Counted from the stretch's first letter, positions 18,235-27,128 are shown. The stretch is 64,000 nt of DNA from Geothrix sp. (GCA_030681515.1 JAUXSE010000022.1:1-64000); one strand, 5' to 3'. The notes: a model not told the origin generated them from the sequence alone. Program-made: numbers and translations.

Positions 18235-19935
18235 ATGTCCCTGAGCGCCGCGAGGCAGTACCTCTCCTTCCCCCATCTCGAGCCCGGCCTCCGCGCGGAA
18301 CTGGAACCCCTGGTGAAGGCCGCCGAGGGTGGTGACGCCGGGGCCGGGGCGGAGGTGGAGGACCGGTTCTTCGAACCCCTCGCCTTCGGCACTGGCGGCC
18401 TGCGCGGCTTCATGGCCGCCGGTCTGCGGCGCATGAACCAGCCCAATGTGCGCCGGACGACCATGGCCCTGGCGGCCATCGCCCATCGCCACGCGCCGGA
18501 GAAGAAGATCGCCGTGGTGGGCTACGATACGCGCATCAAATCCGATGTGTTCGCCGCGGAAAGCGCTGCCGTCCTCGCCGCCGCGGGCTACCAGGTGTTC
18601 ATCGGCACGCGCCCCCTGCCCACGCCGTTCCTCTGCTTCGCCATGAAGGCCCTGGGATCGGCCTGCGGGGTGATCATCACCGCCAGCCACAATCCGAAGG
18701 AATACAACGGCTACAAGGCCTACAACGATCTCGGGGGTCAGGTGGTGGATCCCTGGGACGCTGAGATCGAAGCCCACATGGCCTCCCTTCCCATGGTGCC
18801 TGAGCCGCCCGTCGCGCCGCGAGGCCGCATCAGCCCGATTCCCGTCGAAGTCGAGAACGCCTACCTCGCCCTCGGCCAGAACCTGCTTCAGGATCCCAAG
18901 CCGTTCACGCCCGCCCGGATCCTCTACACCCCCTTCCACGGCACGGGCATCGCCTTCGTGCCGGCCCTGTTCGAACTCGCCGGGATCCCCCTCACCATCA
19001 GCGCCAGCCAGGGCATCCAGGACGGCACCTTCCCCACGGCCCCCCGGCCCAACCCCGAGGAGTTGGCGGCCTACGCGGCGCCCCTGAAGGAGGCCGAGGC
19101 CATGGACGCGGAGGTCATCCTCGCCAACGATCCCGATGCGGACCGCATCGGCGTGGTGGCCAAGCGGAACGGCGCCTGGGAGCTCATGTCCGGAAACGAT
19201 CTCGCCGCCCTCACCCTCGACTACCTCTGCACCCAGAAGGGCCGGAAGGGCGCCGTGGTGAGCACGGTGGTCACTTCCGACTTCATGGCCGAGGTGGCCC
19301 GCCACCATGGGCTGCCCGTGGTCTGGACCCTCACCGGCTTCAAGAACATCGCGGTGTGCATGGACCGCCTCGACGCCCTGGGGGAAGCCTACGCCTTCGG
19401 TGCCGAAGAGAGCTACGGCATGCTGATTCCCCCCAGCCTGCGGGACAAGGACGGCGTCACCGCGGCCCTGGTGGTCGCAGAGCTGGCCGGGCACCACAAG
19501 GCGATGGGCCTGACCCTCTTTGAGGCCGTGGACGCCCTGATGGCCCGGGTCGGCACCTTCCACAACCGCCTGGTGAACCTCGAGGACCCCCGTCCCGGTG
19601 GCTCCATGCGCTTCGCCGAGGCCATGGGCCGCATCCGCGCCGCGGGCCTCGCCACCCTCGGCGGGGAAAAGGTCGTCAGCTGGGAGGATTTCCAGACCGG
19701 CCTCTGGCATGGCGAGGGCCGCGCCGAACCCATCCTCGACCGGCCCGATGCTCGCGCGAAGGCCCTGCCCATGCCCCGCAGCAATGCGCTGAAGTTCCGC
19801 CTGGAAAGCGGCGCCTTCGCCGCCTTCCGCCCCAGCGGCACCGAACCCAAGTTGAAGGTCTACCTCCAGAGCCGGACCGATGCCGCCCTGCTGGACCGCC
19901 TGGAGTCCGAAGCCCGTTCCCTTCTCGGCCTTTAA
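18235..19935 (+). CDS. phosphoglucomutase/phosphomannomutase (alpha-D-phosphohexomutase)
   Basis: A 566-residue alpha-phosphohexomutase. Visible motifs are FGTGGLRGFMAAG (domain 1), the phosphoserine loop ITASHNPKEYNGYKAYN, the Mg site NDPDADRIG, the sugar loop GAEESYGML and the phosphate-binding FRPSGTEPKLKVYL. The length and the PKEYNGYK type fit the long phosphoglucomutase/phosphopentomutase-like subfamily. It interconverts hexose 1- and 6-phosphates and would feed glycogen or surface-polysaccharide synthesis. The ATG at 18235 has GAGGT upstream; it lies 45 bp after tldE and ends at a strong terminator. Confidence 0.94.
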   Translation: MSLSAARQYLSFPHLEPGLRAELEPLVKAAEGGDAGAGAEVEDRFFEPLAFGTGGLRGFMAAGLRRMNQPNVRRTTMALAAIAHRHAPEKKIAVVGYDTRIKSDVFAAESAAVLAAAGYQVFIGTRPLPTPFLCFAMKALGSACGVIITASHNPKEYNGYKAYNDLGGQVVDPWDAEIEAHMASLPMVPEPPVAPRGRISPIPVEVENAYLALGQNLLQDPKPFTPARILYTPFHGTGIAFVPALFELAGIPLTISASQGIQDGTFPTAPRPNPEELAAYAAPLKEAEAMDAEVILANDPDADRIGVVAKRNGAWELMSGNDLAALTLDYLCTQKGRKGAVVSTVVTSDFMAEVARHHGLPVVWTLTGFKNIAVCMDRLDALGEAYAFGAEESYGMLIPPSLRDKDGVTAALVVAELAGHHKAMGLTLFEAVDALMARVGTFHNRLVNLEDPRPGGSMRFAEAMGRIRAAGLATLGGEKVVSWEDFQTGLWHGEGRAEPILDRPDARAKALPMPRSNALKFRLESGAFAAFRPSGTEPKLKVYLQSRTDAALLDRLESEARSLLGL

Positions 19936-19936
19936 A

Positions 19937-19966
19937 AAAAGCGGCGCCGTTCCCGGCGCCGCTTTT
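19937..19966. terminator. strong bidirectional intrinsic terminator
   Basis: Perfect 13-bp arms (AAAAGCGGCGCCG and its complement) around a TTCC loop give an A-run/GC stem/T-run arrangement that works in both directions. It lies between the convergent hexomutase gene and the monoheme cytochrome gene. Confidence 0.93.
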
Positions 19967-19981
19967 CCGTGGAGCAGAGAC

Positions 19982-20239
19982 CTACTTCTTCTTCGCGTAG
20001 TACTCCTTCATCCACGCGACATCGCACTCGGCGGCCTTCCTGGCGGCCTTCTGCTCGATCATCCACTTGCCGGCCTCGTTCAGGCTGTCCTTGGTGTTCT
20101 TTTCGGCGTGGCAGGACTTGCAGTTCTCGATCTGCGTGATGCCGAGATCCTTGGCCTTCTTGACCATGGGCATCGTGGCCTGGGCGGCGGGCGCCACGGC
20201 CAGGGCGAGAAGGGCGGTGAACAGGGTGGTGCGACGCAT
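19982..20239 (-). CDS. small periplasmic monoheme c-type cytochrome
   Basis: An 85-residue precursor with signal peptide (MRRTTLFTALLALAVAPAAQA) and one CKSCH heme site at about residues 40-44, followed by a Lys-rich helical tail ending WMKEYYAKKK. It is clearly paralogous to the small cytochromes at 24668 and 25065: same length, same LGxxxxxNCKSCH layout and same WxKxYxxKK ending. The ATG has AGGAG six bases upstream. It is probably a soluble periplasmic electron shuttle for the two large cytochromes next to it. A CRP/FNR-like palindrome lies about 100 bp upstream. Confidence 0.92.
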   Translation of the reverse strand: MRRTTLFTALLALAVAPAAQATMPMVKKAKDLGITQIENCKSCHAEKNTKDSLNEAGKWMIEQKAARKAAECDVAWMKEYYAKKK

Positions 20240-20259
20240 GGTGGCTCCTCTTGGGGTGG

Positions 20260-20280
20260 GACTCGAGATCAGATCGAGTC
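20260..20280. promoter_or_regulatory. 21-bp inverted repeat upstream of monoheme cytochrome
   Basis: GACTCGA and TCGAGTC arms (7 bp, perfect) surround GATCAGA, 21-41 bases ahead of the start codon. The core GATCAGATC recurs at 25388-25396 upstream of the paralogous cytochrome. It could be an operator or a 5'-leader hairpin. Confidence 0.4.
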
Positions 20281-20339
20281 AGGGGTGGTTCGCAAGCGGG
20301 ATTTCCTTTTGCAGTGTGAAGGATGGCCGAACGAGGATC

Positions 20340-20355
20340 AGTGACTACAGTCACA
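20340..20355. promoter_or_regulatory. CRP/FNR-family-like operator
   Basis: AGTGA-CTACAG-TCACA, one base from the TGTGA-N6-TCACA consensus, within a 245-bp AT-richer gap (20240-20484). It faces the monoheme cytochrome gene (start 20239). The related palindrome at 24633 precedes the second large cytochrome gene. Confidence 0.5.
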
Positions 20356-20484
20356 GATGAATCATTACAACTCTTTGATTATCAATTCTTATACATCATC
20401 AACTTCCGTTTTCACTGGACATGTGGCCCTCCAGCTTCGATTCATCCCGCGGCCGGACCGGTTTCCGGAGACGAGCGGCTCCCA

Positions 20485-22659
20485 TCAATGGGTGAGGCGC
20501 GACACCATGGCATAGATCATGAGGAAGAGCAGCAGGATGCCAAGGCCGAAGAACATGTAGCCGAAGGTTTTGGCGATGCCCTTCCAGGCATCCCATTCAT
20601 CCTTGACGCGGAAATCCTCCAGACGGCCTTCGGCCAGCAACCGGTCATACCAGCGCTTGCGCTCGTGGATCATCTCGGACTTGGCGATGCGGCCAGAGAA
20701 GATCACCGTGTCCATGGGGAATTTCTCCAACCGGAAATGCGTGTTGAAGAAGTGGACGGTGAAGATGAACCCCGCGGCCAGCAGGGCCTCATCCGAGTGG
20801 ACGATGAGCGCGACGTTGATCATGCAGCCCGGCATGAAATGGCTGAAGAAGACGGGGAACCACATGATCAGACCCGAAAGGCCGATGGCGAAGATGCCCC
20901 AGAACACGGCCAGATAATCGAACTTCTCCCAATAGGTCCAGCGGTCGAATTGCGGTCGCGCGCCCTTGCCGAAGAACCACTTGTTGTGGTCCTTGAGGTC
21001 CTGCAGGTCCTGCCGGGTGGGGATCATGGAATCGGGATGGCTCATGGCCTTCCATAGCCGCGCCAGGCGGACTTTCCCGGTCTCGGGATCGCGCAGGAAC
21101 CCGCGGCGCTTCCAGAGGTTGCCCGCCGTGTCCACGATGTGCAGCGTGAAGTAGACGAAGGTGATCACCGCGCCGAAATGGTGCAGGGTTCTCGCCACTT
21201 CCGGGCCGCCCATGAAACCGAAGAGCGCCTTGGCCCAATCGGAGTAGTAGAACTTCAGGGGCATGCCCGTGAGCACCAGTAGCAGGAAGCTGGTGACTAC
21301 CAGCACGTGGAGGAAGCGTTCGAAGGGCTTGAAGCGGGTGTACTGCTCCTCGTCCTTCTCGATCTTCGCCTTGGCCTCGCGGAACTGCTTCGAATCGTGA
21401 CGGTAGAGCCAGACGGAGCGGAACAGCCACAGGATGGTGTGCCCGCCGAACAGCGCGAAGGTGAAGACCAGCAGGCTCGTCATGATGATGAAGACGTAGT
21501 ACAGCACCGGGTAGTTCTTGCGGTCCATGGGGTTCGCATGGGGCGCGTACTTGGTGAAGCTGGTGTTGGCCTTGGGGTGGCACTGCTTGCAGGTGTTGAC
21601 GATGTTGCCGGGGGAAAGCCTGGAATCCGGGTCTGCGGTCCTCAGCACGTCATGATGCCCATGGCAGTCGTAGCAGGCGGCCACGGAACTCGCGTTGTTC
21701 GCCTTGCCGAGGGCCATGGCCTTGCCGTGATAGGTATCGCGGTAGTGCTCGAGGCGATCGGCGTGGCACTTGCCGCACACCATGTCGCTGTTGGCCTTGA
21801 AGTGGCCGTTGACGGGCGGCTCGATCTGGTGGGCCGTGTGGCACTGGATGCACACGGGGCCCCGGGGGTCCCCCTTGGCGAGCAACTGGCCGTGAACGCT
21901 CTTGTTGTAGATCTCCTCGACCGTGACGTGGCACTTGCCACAGGTCTTGGCCACGTTGGCGTGGTTGATCGGAGAACTCCGATCCACGCTGCGCTTGATG
22001 TCGTGCACGCCGTGGCAGTCGTTGCAGCTGGGCGCCACGATGAGCCCCTTCTGGAGCAGCGCCACCCCATGGATGCTCTCCTGGTACTGGGAGCCCACGC
22101 TGGGGAACTTCATTTTGTATTCGTCCGTGATGTTCTTGTTGGCGTGGCATTTCGCACAGGTCTTGGGCAGGTTCATCTTGTAGACCGGCGAATCCGTCTG
22201 CTTCGAGGGGACGATGTAGTGGTTCCCGTGGCAGTCCGCGCAGTTGGCCGAGGCCGAGGCACCCATGGCCTTGCTCATGCCGTGGATGCTGCCCTGGTAG
22301 GCCTTGTCTTCCTCTGCGTGGCAGCTCCCACAATCCACCTTCGGCGGTGGGTTGCCGTCGCCCGGATGATCCTTGTGGATGGCCGCATGGCAGCTTTTGC
22401 AGGTGAGCGAGCCATGGACGGCCTTCCCGTAGCGGGCCGCGTCCACAAAGAGAGAAATGGCCGTGCCGCTGGGACCTTCCTTGGTGGCGTCCTTGTCGCC
22501 ATGGCAGTCCAGGCAGGTCTCCTTCACCTCCTTCTTGGGGGGCGCCGCGTCCAGCGGCGCCGTCCATACGAGGAGACATGCGGACAGGGCGAGCAGGAGG
22601 CGTCTGCCGTGGCGGATCGCGCCGGTACGGCCCAGGAGGACGGAATAGGTTCGAGTCAT
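20485..22659 (-). CDS. undecaheme c-type cytochrome fused to a b-type membrane cytochrome (CbcL-like)
   Basis: About 724 residues. After a signal or anchor (about 20-38) come eleven CxxCH motifs up to about residue 360: CLDCH, CKSCH, CGSCH, CADCH, CAKCH, CNDCH, CGKCH, CIQCH, CGKCH, CYDCH and CKQCH. About six membrane segments follow, with His residues suited to b-heme ligation (FERFLHVL, LHHFG, IVHSDE). The design resembles Geobacter CbcL (multiheme c plus diheme b), an inner-membrane quinol oxidase for extracellular or metal respiration. The start chosen is ATG 22659, with ATG 22707 possible. The gene is 54 bp behind its 11-heme neighbour and probably in the same operon. Confidence 0.9.
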   Translation of the reverse strand: MTRTYSVLLGRTGAIRHGRRLLLALSACLLVWTAPLDAAPPKKEVKETCLDCHGDKDATKEGPSGTAISLFVDAARYGKAVHGSLTCKSCHAAIHKDHPGDGNPPPKVDCGSCHAEEDKAYQGSIHGMSKAMGASASANCADCHGNHYIVPSKQTDSPVYKMNLPKTCAKCHANKNITDEYKMKFPSVGSQYQESIHGVALLQKGLIVAPSCNDCHGVHDIKRSVDRSSPINHANVAKTCGKCHVTVEEIYNKSVHGQLLAKGDPRGPVCIQCHTAHQIEPPVNGHFKANSDMVCGKCHADRLEHYRDTYHGKAMALGKANNASSVAACYDCHGHHDVLRTADPDSRLSPGNIVNTCKQCHPKANTSFTKYAPHANPMDRKNYPVLYYVFIIMTSLLVFTFALFGGHTILWLFRSVWLYRHDSKQFREAKAKIEKDEEQYTRFKPFERFLHVLVVTSFLLLVLTGMPLKFYYSDWAKALFGFMGGPEVARTLHHFGAVITFVYFTLHIVDTAGNLWKRRGFLRDPETGKVRLARLWKAMSHPDSMIPTRQDLQDLKDHNKWFFGKGARPQFDRWTYWEKFDYLAVFWGIFAIGLSGLIMWFPVFFSHFMPGCMINVALIVHSDEALLAAGFIFTVHFFNTHFRLEKFPMDTVIFSGRIAKSEMIHERKRWYDRLLAEGRLEDFRVKDEWDAWKGIAKTFGYMFFGLGILLLFLMIYAMVSRLTH

Positions 22660-22713
22660 GGGGCGTTTCCGGGGATGAGGATGAATCAAGAAGGCGGTGG
22701 ACCGCATGGAAGA

Positions 22714-24573
22714 TCAGTGGATGTCAGGATCATTCTCCTTGTTTTCGTAGGTCTTCCGGTAGTGATCTGGCCGGGTCTCGCGCATATGGTCGGCGGAGGC
22801 CTTGCCGGTCAGCCAGGCCAGGTCCATGGGGTAGACATCGGGGTCGAAGATCACCAGATACCAGTGCCAGACGAGGATCGAGAGCGTGGCGAGGATGGCC
22901 TCGTACCAGTGGGCCGCCGTGGCCGCATCGAGCACCCAGGTGGGGAAGTGGCGCAGGCTCCAGTTCTGGGCCCAGAGCAGAAGGCCGGTCAAGGCCATCA
23001 CCACCGTGCCCCACATGAAGGCCCAGTACTCCATCTTTTCCGCATAGCTGAACATCCCGAAGGTGGGGCGAATGGTGGTCAAGCCCAGGTTGTAGCGGAG
23101 GGTGTTGACGATGTCCCTGGCGTCCTGCCAGCCCGGCAGCAGCCCCTTCAGGACCACACGATCCCGCTTGACCAGGACCAGGTGGATCAGGTGGAACAGG
23201 GTGGCGGCCATCATCACCAGGGCCGCGATCCGGTGGACCCACCCGCGGACCAGTCCCTCTCCGCTCATCCCCATGGCCTTCACCCATCCCGCTTCGGGGA
23301 ATTTCAAGGCGAAGCCGGTGATGACGAGGGCAACGAAGCTGATCAACACCATGGCGTGGGTGATGCGGAACAGCTTGTTCATTCGCGGAACCTGCTCGCC
23401 CGTGCCATGGTGGGGCTTGTGGCGGCGGAGCTTCGCCAGGTAGTCCAGACCGTTGTGGAAGAGCATGAAGCCGATGGTCATCGGGATGAGGGCGTAGTAG
23501 GTCCAGCGGATCCACTTCACGGAGATGTGCTCGGCGCCTCCGGCGGTGCGCACGTGCACCTTGCCGCGGGTGATCATCGCGCCCAGTCCGGGGTGGCACT
23601 GCCCACAGGTCTTCTGGAGGTTGGCTGGATTGACCGTGGAGCGGATGTCCTCCGAACGCAGGATGTTGTGCACGCCGTGGCAGGAGGCGCAATTGGCGGC
23701 GGTCTGCTGGCCACCCCGAATGGCAAGGCCGTGGAAACTGTCCTGGAAGGCCGGCACCTTGTCGCCGAAGCTGTAGCGCGAATTGAGCCGCTCATCGCCG
23801 TGGCATCGTCCGCAGGTGACCGTGGACACCCGAGCTGAGTTCACCAGGGAGCCGGATTCTTTGGGTGCCAGGATGTCGTGCTCGCCATGGCAATCCGTGC
23901 AGGTGGGTGAGTCTTTGGACCCACGCTTGACCGCCAATCCGTGGACGCTGTCGGCGTAGATCGTCTGGACCTCGTGGTGGCAGACGCCGCAGGTCTCGGC
24001 CACGTTCGCGCGATTCACCTTGGCCATGGGATCCGAGGAGGGCAGGATGTCATGGCTTCCGTGGCACTGGGAGCAGGAGGGCGCGGCGGGGTTATCCTTG
24101 GCCACCTCGCGGCCATGCACACTCAGGCGGTAGGCCTCCACGGGTTTCGCGAAGGGGATCTTGTGCTTGGCGAGGAAGTCGGGATTGGAGTGACAGGCCC
24201 CGCAGGTGTCCGCCAGGTTCTTCTTGGCCACCTTGGAGGCCGGGTCGCTGCCCCCCAGGATCGCGTGGGGCGATCCGTGGCAGGAGTCGCAGGTGGCGGC
24301 GTCGGCCATGCCGTGCTGCTTGGCCGTGCCGTGGACGCTCTTCTTGTAGGCCTTGACCTGATCCTCGTGGCAGGCCGCGCACTTGACGGGCGCGGGCTTC
24401 TCCGCGTGAGGCAGCTTCGTGATGCTGCTGTGGCACCCCACGCAGCCCATGCTTCCATGCTTGGAAGCCTCGAACTTCACAAGGTCCACTTCATGGCAAG
24501 AGGTGCAATCCTTCGCGGCCGGCGGTGCCGCGGCGAGTACGAAGGAAAGCAATCCAGCCAAGAGAAGACGCAT
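22714..24573 (-). CDS. second undecaheme c-type / b-type fused membrane cytochrome
   Basis: About 619 residues with signal peptide MRLLLAGLLSFVLAAAPPAA, then eleven CxxCH motifs (CTSCH, CVGCH, CAACH, CDSCH, CGACH, CSQCH, CGVCH, CTDCH, CGRCH, CASCH, CGQCH) within residues 20-330, then about five membrane helices with candidate b-heme His (RITHAMVL, WVHRIAAL, LFHLIHLV, LVWHWYLV). It is distantly related to the neighbour but shorter, so this is an ancient duplication rather than a recent copy. The likely role is quinol:cytochrome electron transfer across the inner membrane. ATG 24573 has GAGG upstream; a perfect GTGA-N6-TCAC palindrome lies 60 bp upstream. Confidence 0.9.
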   Translation of the reverse strand: MRLLLAGLLSFVLAAAPPAAKDCTSCHEVDLVKFEASKHGSMGCVGCHSSITKLPHAEKPAPVKCAACHEDQVKAYKKSVHGTAKQHGMADAATCDSCHGSPHAILGGSDPASKVAKKNLADTCGACHSNPDFLAKHKIPFAKPVEAYRLSVHGREVAKDNPAAPSCSQCHGSHDILPSSDPMAKVNRANVAETCGVCHHEVQTIYADSVHGLAVKRGSKDSPTCTDCHGEHDILAPKESGSLVNSARVSTVTCGRCHGDERLNSRYSFGDKVPAFQDSFHGLAIRGGQQTAANCASCHGVHNILRSEDIRSTVNPANLQKTCGQCHPGLGAMITRGKVHVRTAGGAEHISVKWIRWTYYALIPMTIGFMLFHNGLDYLAKLRRHKPHHGTGEQVPRMNKLFRITHAMVLISFVALVITGFALKFPEAGWVKAMGMSGEGLVRGWVHRIAALVMMAATLFHLIHLVLVKRDRVVLKGLLPGWQDARDIVNTLRYNLGLTTIRPTFGMFSYAEKMEYWAFMWGTVVMALTGLLLWAQNWSLRHFPTWVLDAATAAHWYEAILATLSILVWHWYLVIFDPDVYPMDLAWLTGKASADHMRETRPDHYRKTYENKENDPDIH

Positions 24574-24632
24574 AGCTACCTCACCAGTCCTCAATACCCT
24601 AGCCTGAGACTCCAGGAAGGTGTGAGGTGCTG

Positions 24633-24646
24633 GTGATCTAGATCAC
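24633..24646. promoter_or_regulatory. perfect 14-bp CRP/FNR-like palindrome
   Basis: GTGATCTAGATCAC, fully palindromic, with GTGA-N6-TCAC spacing like the site at 20340. Its centre is about 50-55 bases upstream of a plausible -10-derived start for the 11-heme cytochrome gene at 24573. Confidence 0.5.
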
Positions 24647-24667
24647 TCGGAAGGAAGGATAGGGCGG

Positions 24668-24922
24668 TTACTTCCCCTTGTAGTCCTTCAGCCAGGCCAG
24701 ATCCACCTGGTCCGCCTTCCGGGCCGCCTTCTGCGCCTTCAGGTACTGTCCGCGCTCGGTCATGGGCCCATCCTTGGCGGGTTTTTCCCCGGCATGGCAG
24801 GACTGGCAGGTCTTGATTTCGGAGAAGCCCATGCCCTGGGCCTTCTTGAGGAAGGGGAGCTTGGCCTGGGCCGGAAGGCCTGCCAGGGCCAGGATCAGAA
24901 GGGCGGACAGCATGCGGATCAC
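24668..24922 (-). CDS. small periplasmic monoheme c-type cytochrome
   Basis: An 84-residue precursor reading VIRMLSALLILALAGLPAQA as signal, one CQSCH heme site at about residues 38-42, and a tail ending DLAWLKDYKGK. It is paralogous to the genes at 19982 and 25065. The GTG start at 24922 is preferred because GGAGG lies four bases upstream; the in-frame ATG three codons later is too far from that site. It sits between the second 11-heme gene and the third monoheme gene, all on the minus strand. Confidence 0.88.
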   Translation of the reverse strand: MIRMLSALLILALAGLPAQAKLPFLKKAQGMGFSEIKTCQSCHAGEKPAKDGPMTERGQYLKAQKAARKADQVDLAWLKDYKGK

Positions 24923-25012
24923 GGAACCTCCGGAGCGGGACGAGGACGGGAAGGGGCGCCCAGCATGGCACGGCCACGGCGGGATCACCATCCCTGCCGG
25001 AGCGTACAGAAA

Positions 25013-25041
25013 GGCGCCGGGGGGTGGACCCGCCCGGCGCC
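25013..25041 (-). terminator. intrinsic terminator after monoheme cytochrome
   Basis: Arms GGCGCCGGG / CCCGGCGCC (9 bp) with an 11-nt loop; on the minus strand the stem is followed by TTTCTG. It lies 24 bp past the stop of the cytochrome gene at 25065. Confidence 0.55.
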
Positions 25042-25064
25042 CGATCTCAAGCCGGATCAGCGGC

Positions 25065-25316
25065 TCACTTGCCCTTGTAGTCCTTCTGCCAGTTGAGGTC
25101 CACTTCCGCGGCCTTCTTCTTGGTCTTCATGTCCTCAAGGAACTTGCCGCGCTCGGACAGCTCTCCGCCCTTCTTGGCCGCGCCCACGTGGCAGGCCTTG
25201 CAATCCTTCACTTCGGCGAAGCCGAGCTCCTGGGACTTCTTGACCCAGGGCATCTTGGCCTGGGCGGGAACGGCGATGATCAGCGCCGCGGCGGCGATGA
25301 GGGTGGTGATGCGCAT
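25065..25316 (-). CDS. small periplasmic monoheme c-type cytochrome
   Basis: An 83-residue precursor with signal peptide MRITTLIAAAALIIAVPAQA, a CKACH heme site at about residues 38-42, and the family ending NWQKDYKGK. It is closest to the paralogue at 24668. The ATG at 25316 has AGGAGG with four-base spacing. It has its own plausible promoter (25377-25404) and terminator (25013-25041), so it is probably transcribed alone; a diffusible electron carrier is the likely role. Confidence 0.92.
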   Translation of the reverse strand: MRITTLIAAAALIIAVPAQAKMPWVKKSQELGFAEVKDCKACHVGAAKKGGELSERGKFLEDMKTKKKAAEVDLNWQKDYKGK

Positions 25317-25376
25317 GGTGCCTCCTGGTGTGGGGTCCCGCGGAACGGGACGGGGGTGAGTCACTGCATTGCAACA

Positions 25377-25404
25377 AGAGTACCCGGGATCAGATCTCTT
25401 ACAA
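25377..25404 (-). promoter_or_regulatory. sigma-70-like promoter for monoheme cytochrome
   Basis: On the minus strand TTGTAA and TACTCT are separated by 16 bp, giving a leader of about 54 nt. The spacer holds GATCAGATC, also found upstream of the paralogue at 19982. Confidence 0.45.
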
Positions 25405-25426
25405 GACGCTCAAGGCATTTAAGTGA

Positions 25427-27082
25427 TTAAAACACCAAATGCTCCTGGTACTCCCCGAAAACGGTGCGCAGGGCGTCGCAGATTTCTCCCACCGTGGCCT
25501 CGGCCTTGACGGCCTCGAGGATGCGCGGCATCAGGTTTTCCGTGCCGGCCGCCGCGGCGCGGAGCGAGGCCAGACGGCCCTCCACGGCGGACTGGTCCCG
25601 GCCAGCCCTCACGGCGGCGATCTGTCTCCGGCGCGCCACGCCCAGGGCCTCGTCCACCCGCAGCAGGTCCGGCTTAGGCTCGCCGGTGACGGTGAAGCGG
25701 TTCACGCCGACGACGACCTGCCCGCCCTTCTCCACCGCTTTCTGATGCCCGTAGGCCGCGTTCTGGATCTCCCGCTGGGGGAAGCCCTTCTCGATGGCGC
25801 TGACCATGCCGCCCAGGTCATCCACCCTGGCCAGCAGCGCGGCGGCGCGGGCCTCCAATTCGTCGGTGAGGGATTCCACGAAATAGCTTCCCGCGAAGGG
25901 ATCCACCACGTCCGCCACGCGGGATTCGTAGGCGAGTATCTGCTGGGTCCGCAGGGCGATGCGGGCGCTCTGCTCCGTGGGCAGGGCCAGGGCCTCGTCC
26001 CGGCTGTTGGTGTGCAGGCTCTGGGTGCCGCCGCAGACGGCGGCCATGGCCTGCACCGTGGTGCGCACGATGTTGTTGTCCGGCTGCTGGGCGGTGAGGG
26101 TGCTACCCGCGGTCTGCGTGTGGAAACGCAACATCTGGCTTTTTGCATCGGTCGTCTTGAAACGTTCCTTCATGATCCGGGCCCAGAGACGCCGGGCGGC
26201 GCGGAACTTGGCCACCTCCTCGAAGAACTGGTTGTGGGCATTGAAAAAGAAACTCAGCCGGGGCGCGAAGGATTCGAGATTCAGGCCGGCGCCCAGGGCC
26301 GCTTCCACGTAGGCGATGCCATCGCCCAGGGTGAAGGCGATCTCCTGGGCCGCGGTGCAGCCCGCCTCCCGGATGTGATATCCCGAGATGGAGATGGTGT
26401 TCCAGTTCGGCACCTGGTCCGCGCAGAAGGCGAAGATGTCCGTGATGAGGCGCAGGCTCTGGCGCGGCGGGAAGATGTAGGTGCCGCGGGCCATGTATTC
26501 CTTGAGGATATCGTTCTGGATGGTGCCGCTCACCTGATCCCAGCGGACGCCCTGCTCTTCGGCCACGGCGAGGTACATCGCCAGCAGCACCGCGGCGGGC
26601 GCATTGATCGTCATGCTGGTGCTGACCTTGTCCAGGGGGATGCCCCGGAACAGGGTGCGCACGTCGTGGATGGAGCTGATGCTCACGCCCACCTTGCCCA
26701 CTTCGCCCAGGGCCATGGAATGGTCCGGATCCATGCCGATCTGCGTGGGCAGGTCGAAGGCCACGGAAAGCCCCGTGGTGCCCTGCTCCAGCAGGAAGCG
26801 GTACCGCGCGTTGCTCTCTTCGGCCGTGCCAAAGCCCGCGTACTGGCGCATGGTCCACAGCCGTCCCCGGTAACCCGTGGGCTGCACGTGGCGCGTGAAG
26901 GGGAACTTCCCGGGCGCGCCGAGATCCCGCAGGGGATCGTGGTCCGCCAGGTCCGCCGGCGTGTAGCTGTTCTTCAGCGGAATCCCCGAACTGGTCTCGA
27001 AGGTCCGCTCGCGCAGCCTGGCGGGATCTTCCGCCACCGTGAGCTGCGAGCGCACCTGGTCGAGGAAATCCTTCTGGTACAT
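25427..27082 (-). CDS. methylmalonyl-CoA mutase large subunit (catalytic domain only)
   Basis: A 551-residue acyl-CoA mutase. Typical sequences are [64 protein letters not shown] and GYHIREAG. It has the TIM-barrel substrate domain but ends near residue 551 without the B12-binding domain (DxHxxG absent), so it needs a separate small subunit, not found in this window. The family interconverts methylmalonyl-CoA and succinyl-CoA; the isobutyryl/ethylmalonyl type cannot be excluded. ATG 27082 has GGAGG upstream. It has no operon partner here, since the divergent neighbour is an amidohydrolase. Confidence 0.93.
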   Translation of the reverse strand: MYQKDFLDQVRSQLTVAEDPARLRERTFETSSGIPLKNSYTPADLADHDPLRDLGAPGKFPFTRHVQPTGYRGRLWTMRQYAGFGTAEESNARYRFLLEQGTTGLSVAFDLPTQIGMDPDHSMALGEVGKVGVSISSIHDVRTLFRGIPLDKVSTSMTINAPAAVLLAMYLAVAEEQGVRWDQVSGTIQNDILKEYMARGTYIFPPRQSLRLITDIFAFCADQVPNWNTISISGYHIREAGCTAAQEIAFTLGDGIAYVEAALGAGLNLESFAPRLSFFFNAHNQFFEEVAKFRAARRLWARIMKERFKTTDAKSQMLRFHTQTAGSTLTAQQPDNNIVRTTVQAMAAVCGGTQSLHTNSRDEALALPTEQSARIALRTQQILAYESRVADVVDPFAGSYFVESLTDELEARAAALLARVDDLGGMVSAIEKGFPQREIQNAAYGHQKAVEKGGQVVVGVNRFTVTGEPKPDLLRVDEALGVARRRQIAAVRAGRDQSAVEGRLASLRAAAAGTENLMPRILEAVKAEATVGEICDALRTVFGEYQEHLVF

Positions 27083-27128
27083 GGGGCCTCCGATTTATCC
27101 ACCTTATCGCCCACCCAAGGGGGGACGC

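Noticed and set aside
17647-19710. A 687-codon minus-strand frame across tldE and the hexomutase
   Set aside because: Antisense shadow of two well-supported genes; no start signal and no recognisable motif.
21307-23838. An 843-codon open frame on the plus strand across both cytochrome genes
   Set aside because: Antisense to 22 confirmed CxxCH motifs; its sequence is low-complexity Val/Gly/His without domains.
25421-25434. Third CRP-like site (GTGATTAAAACAC) upstream of the 25065 cytochrome
   Set aside because: The right half-site is shifted and overlaps the mutase 3' end; too weak to claim.
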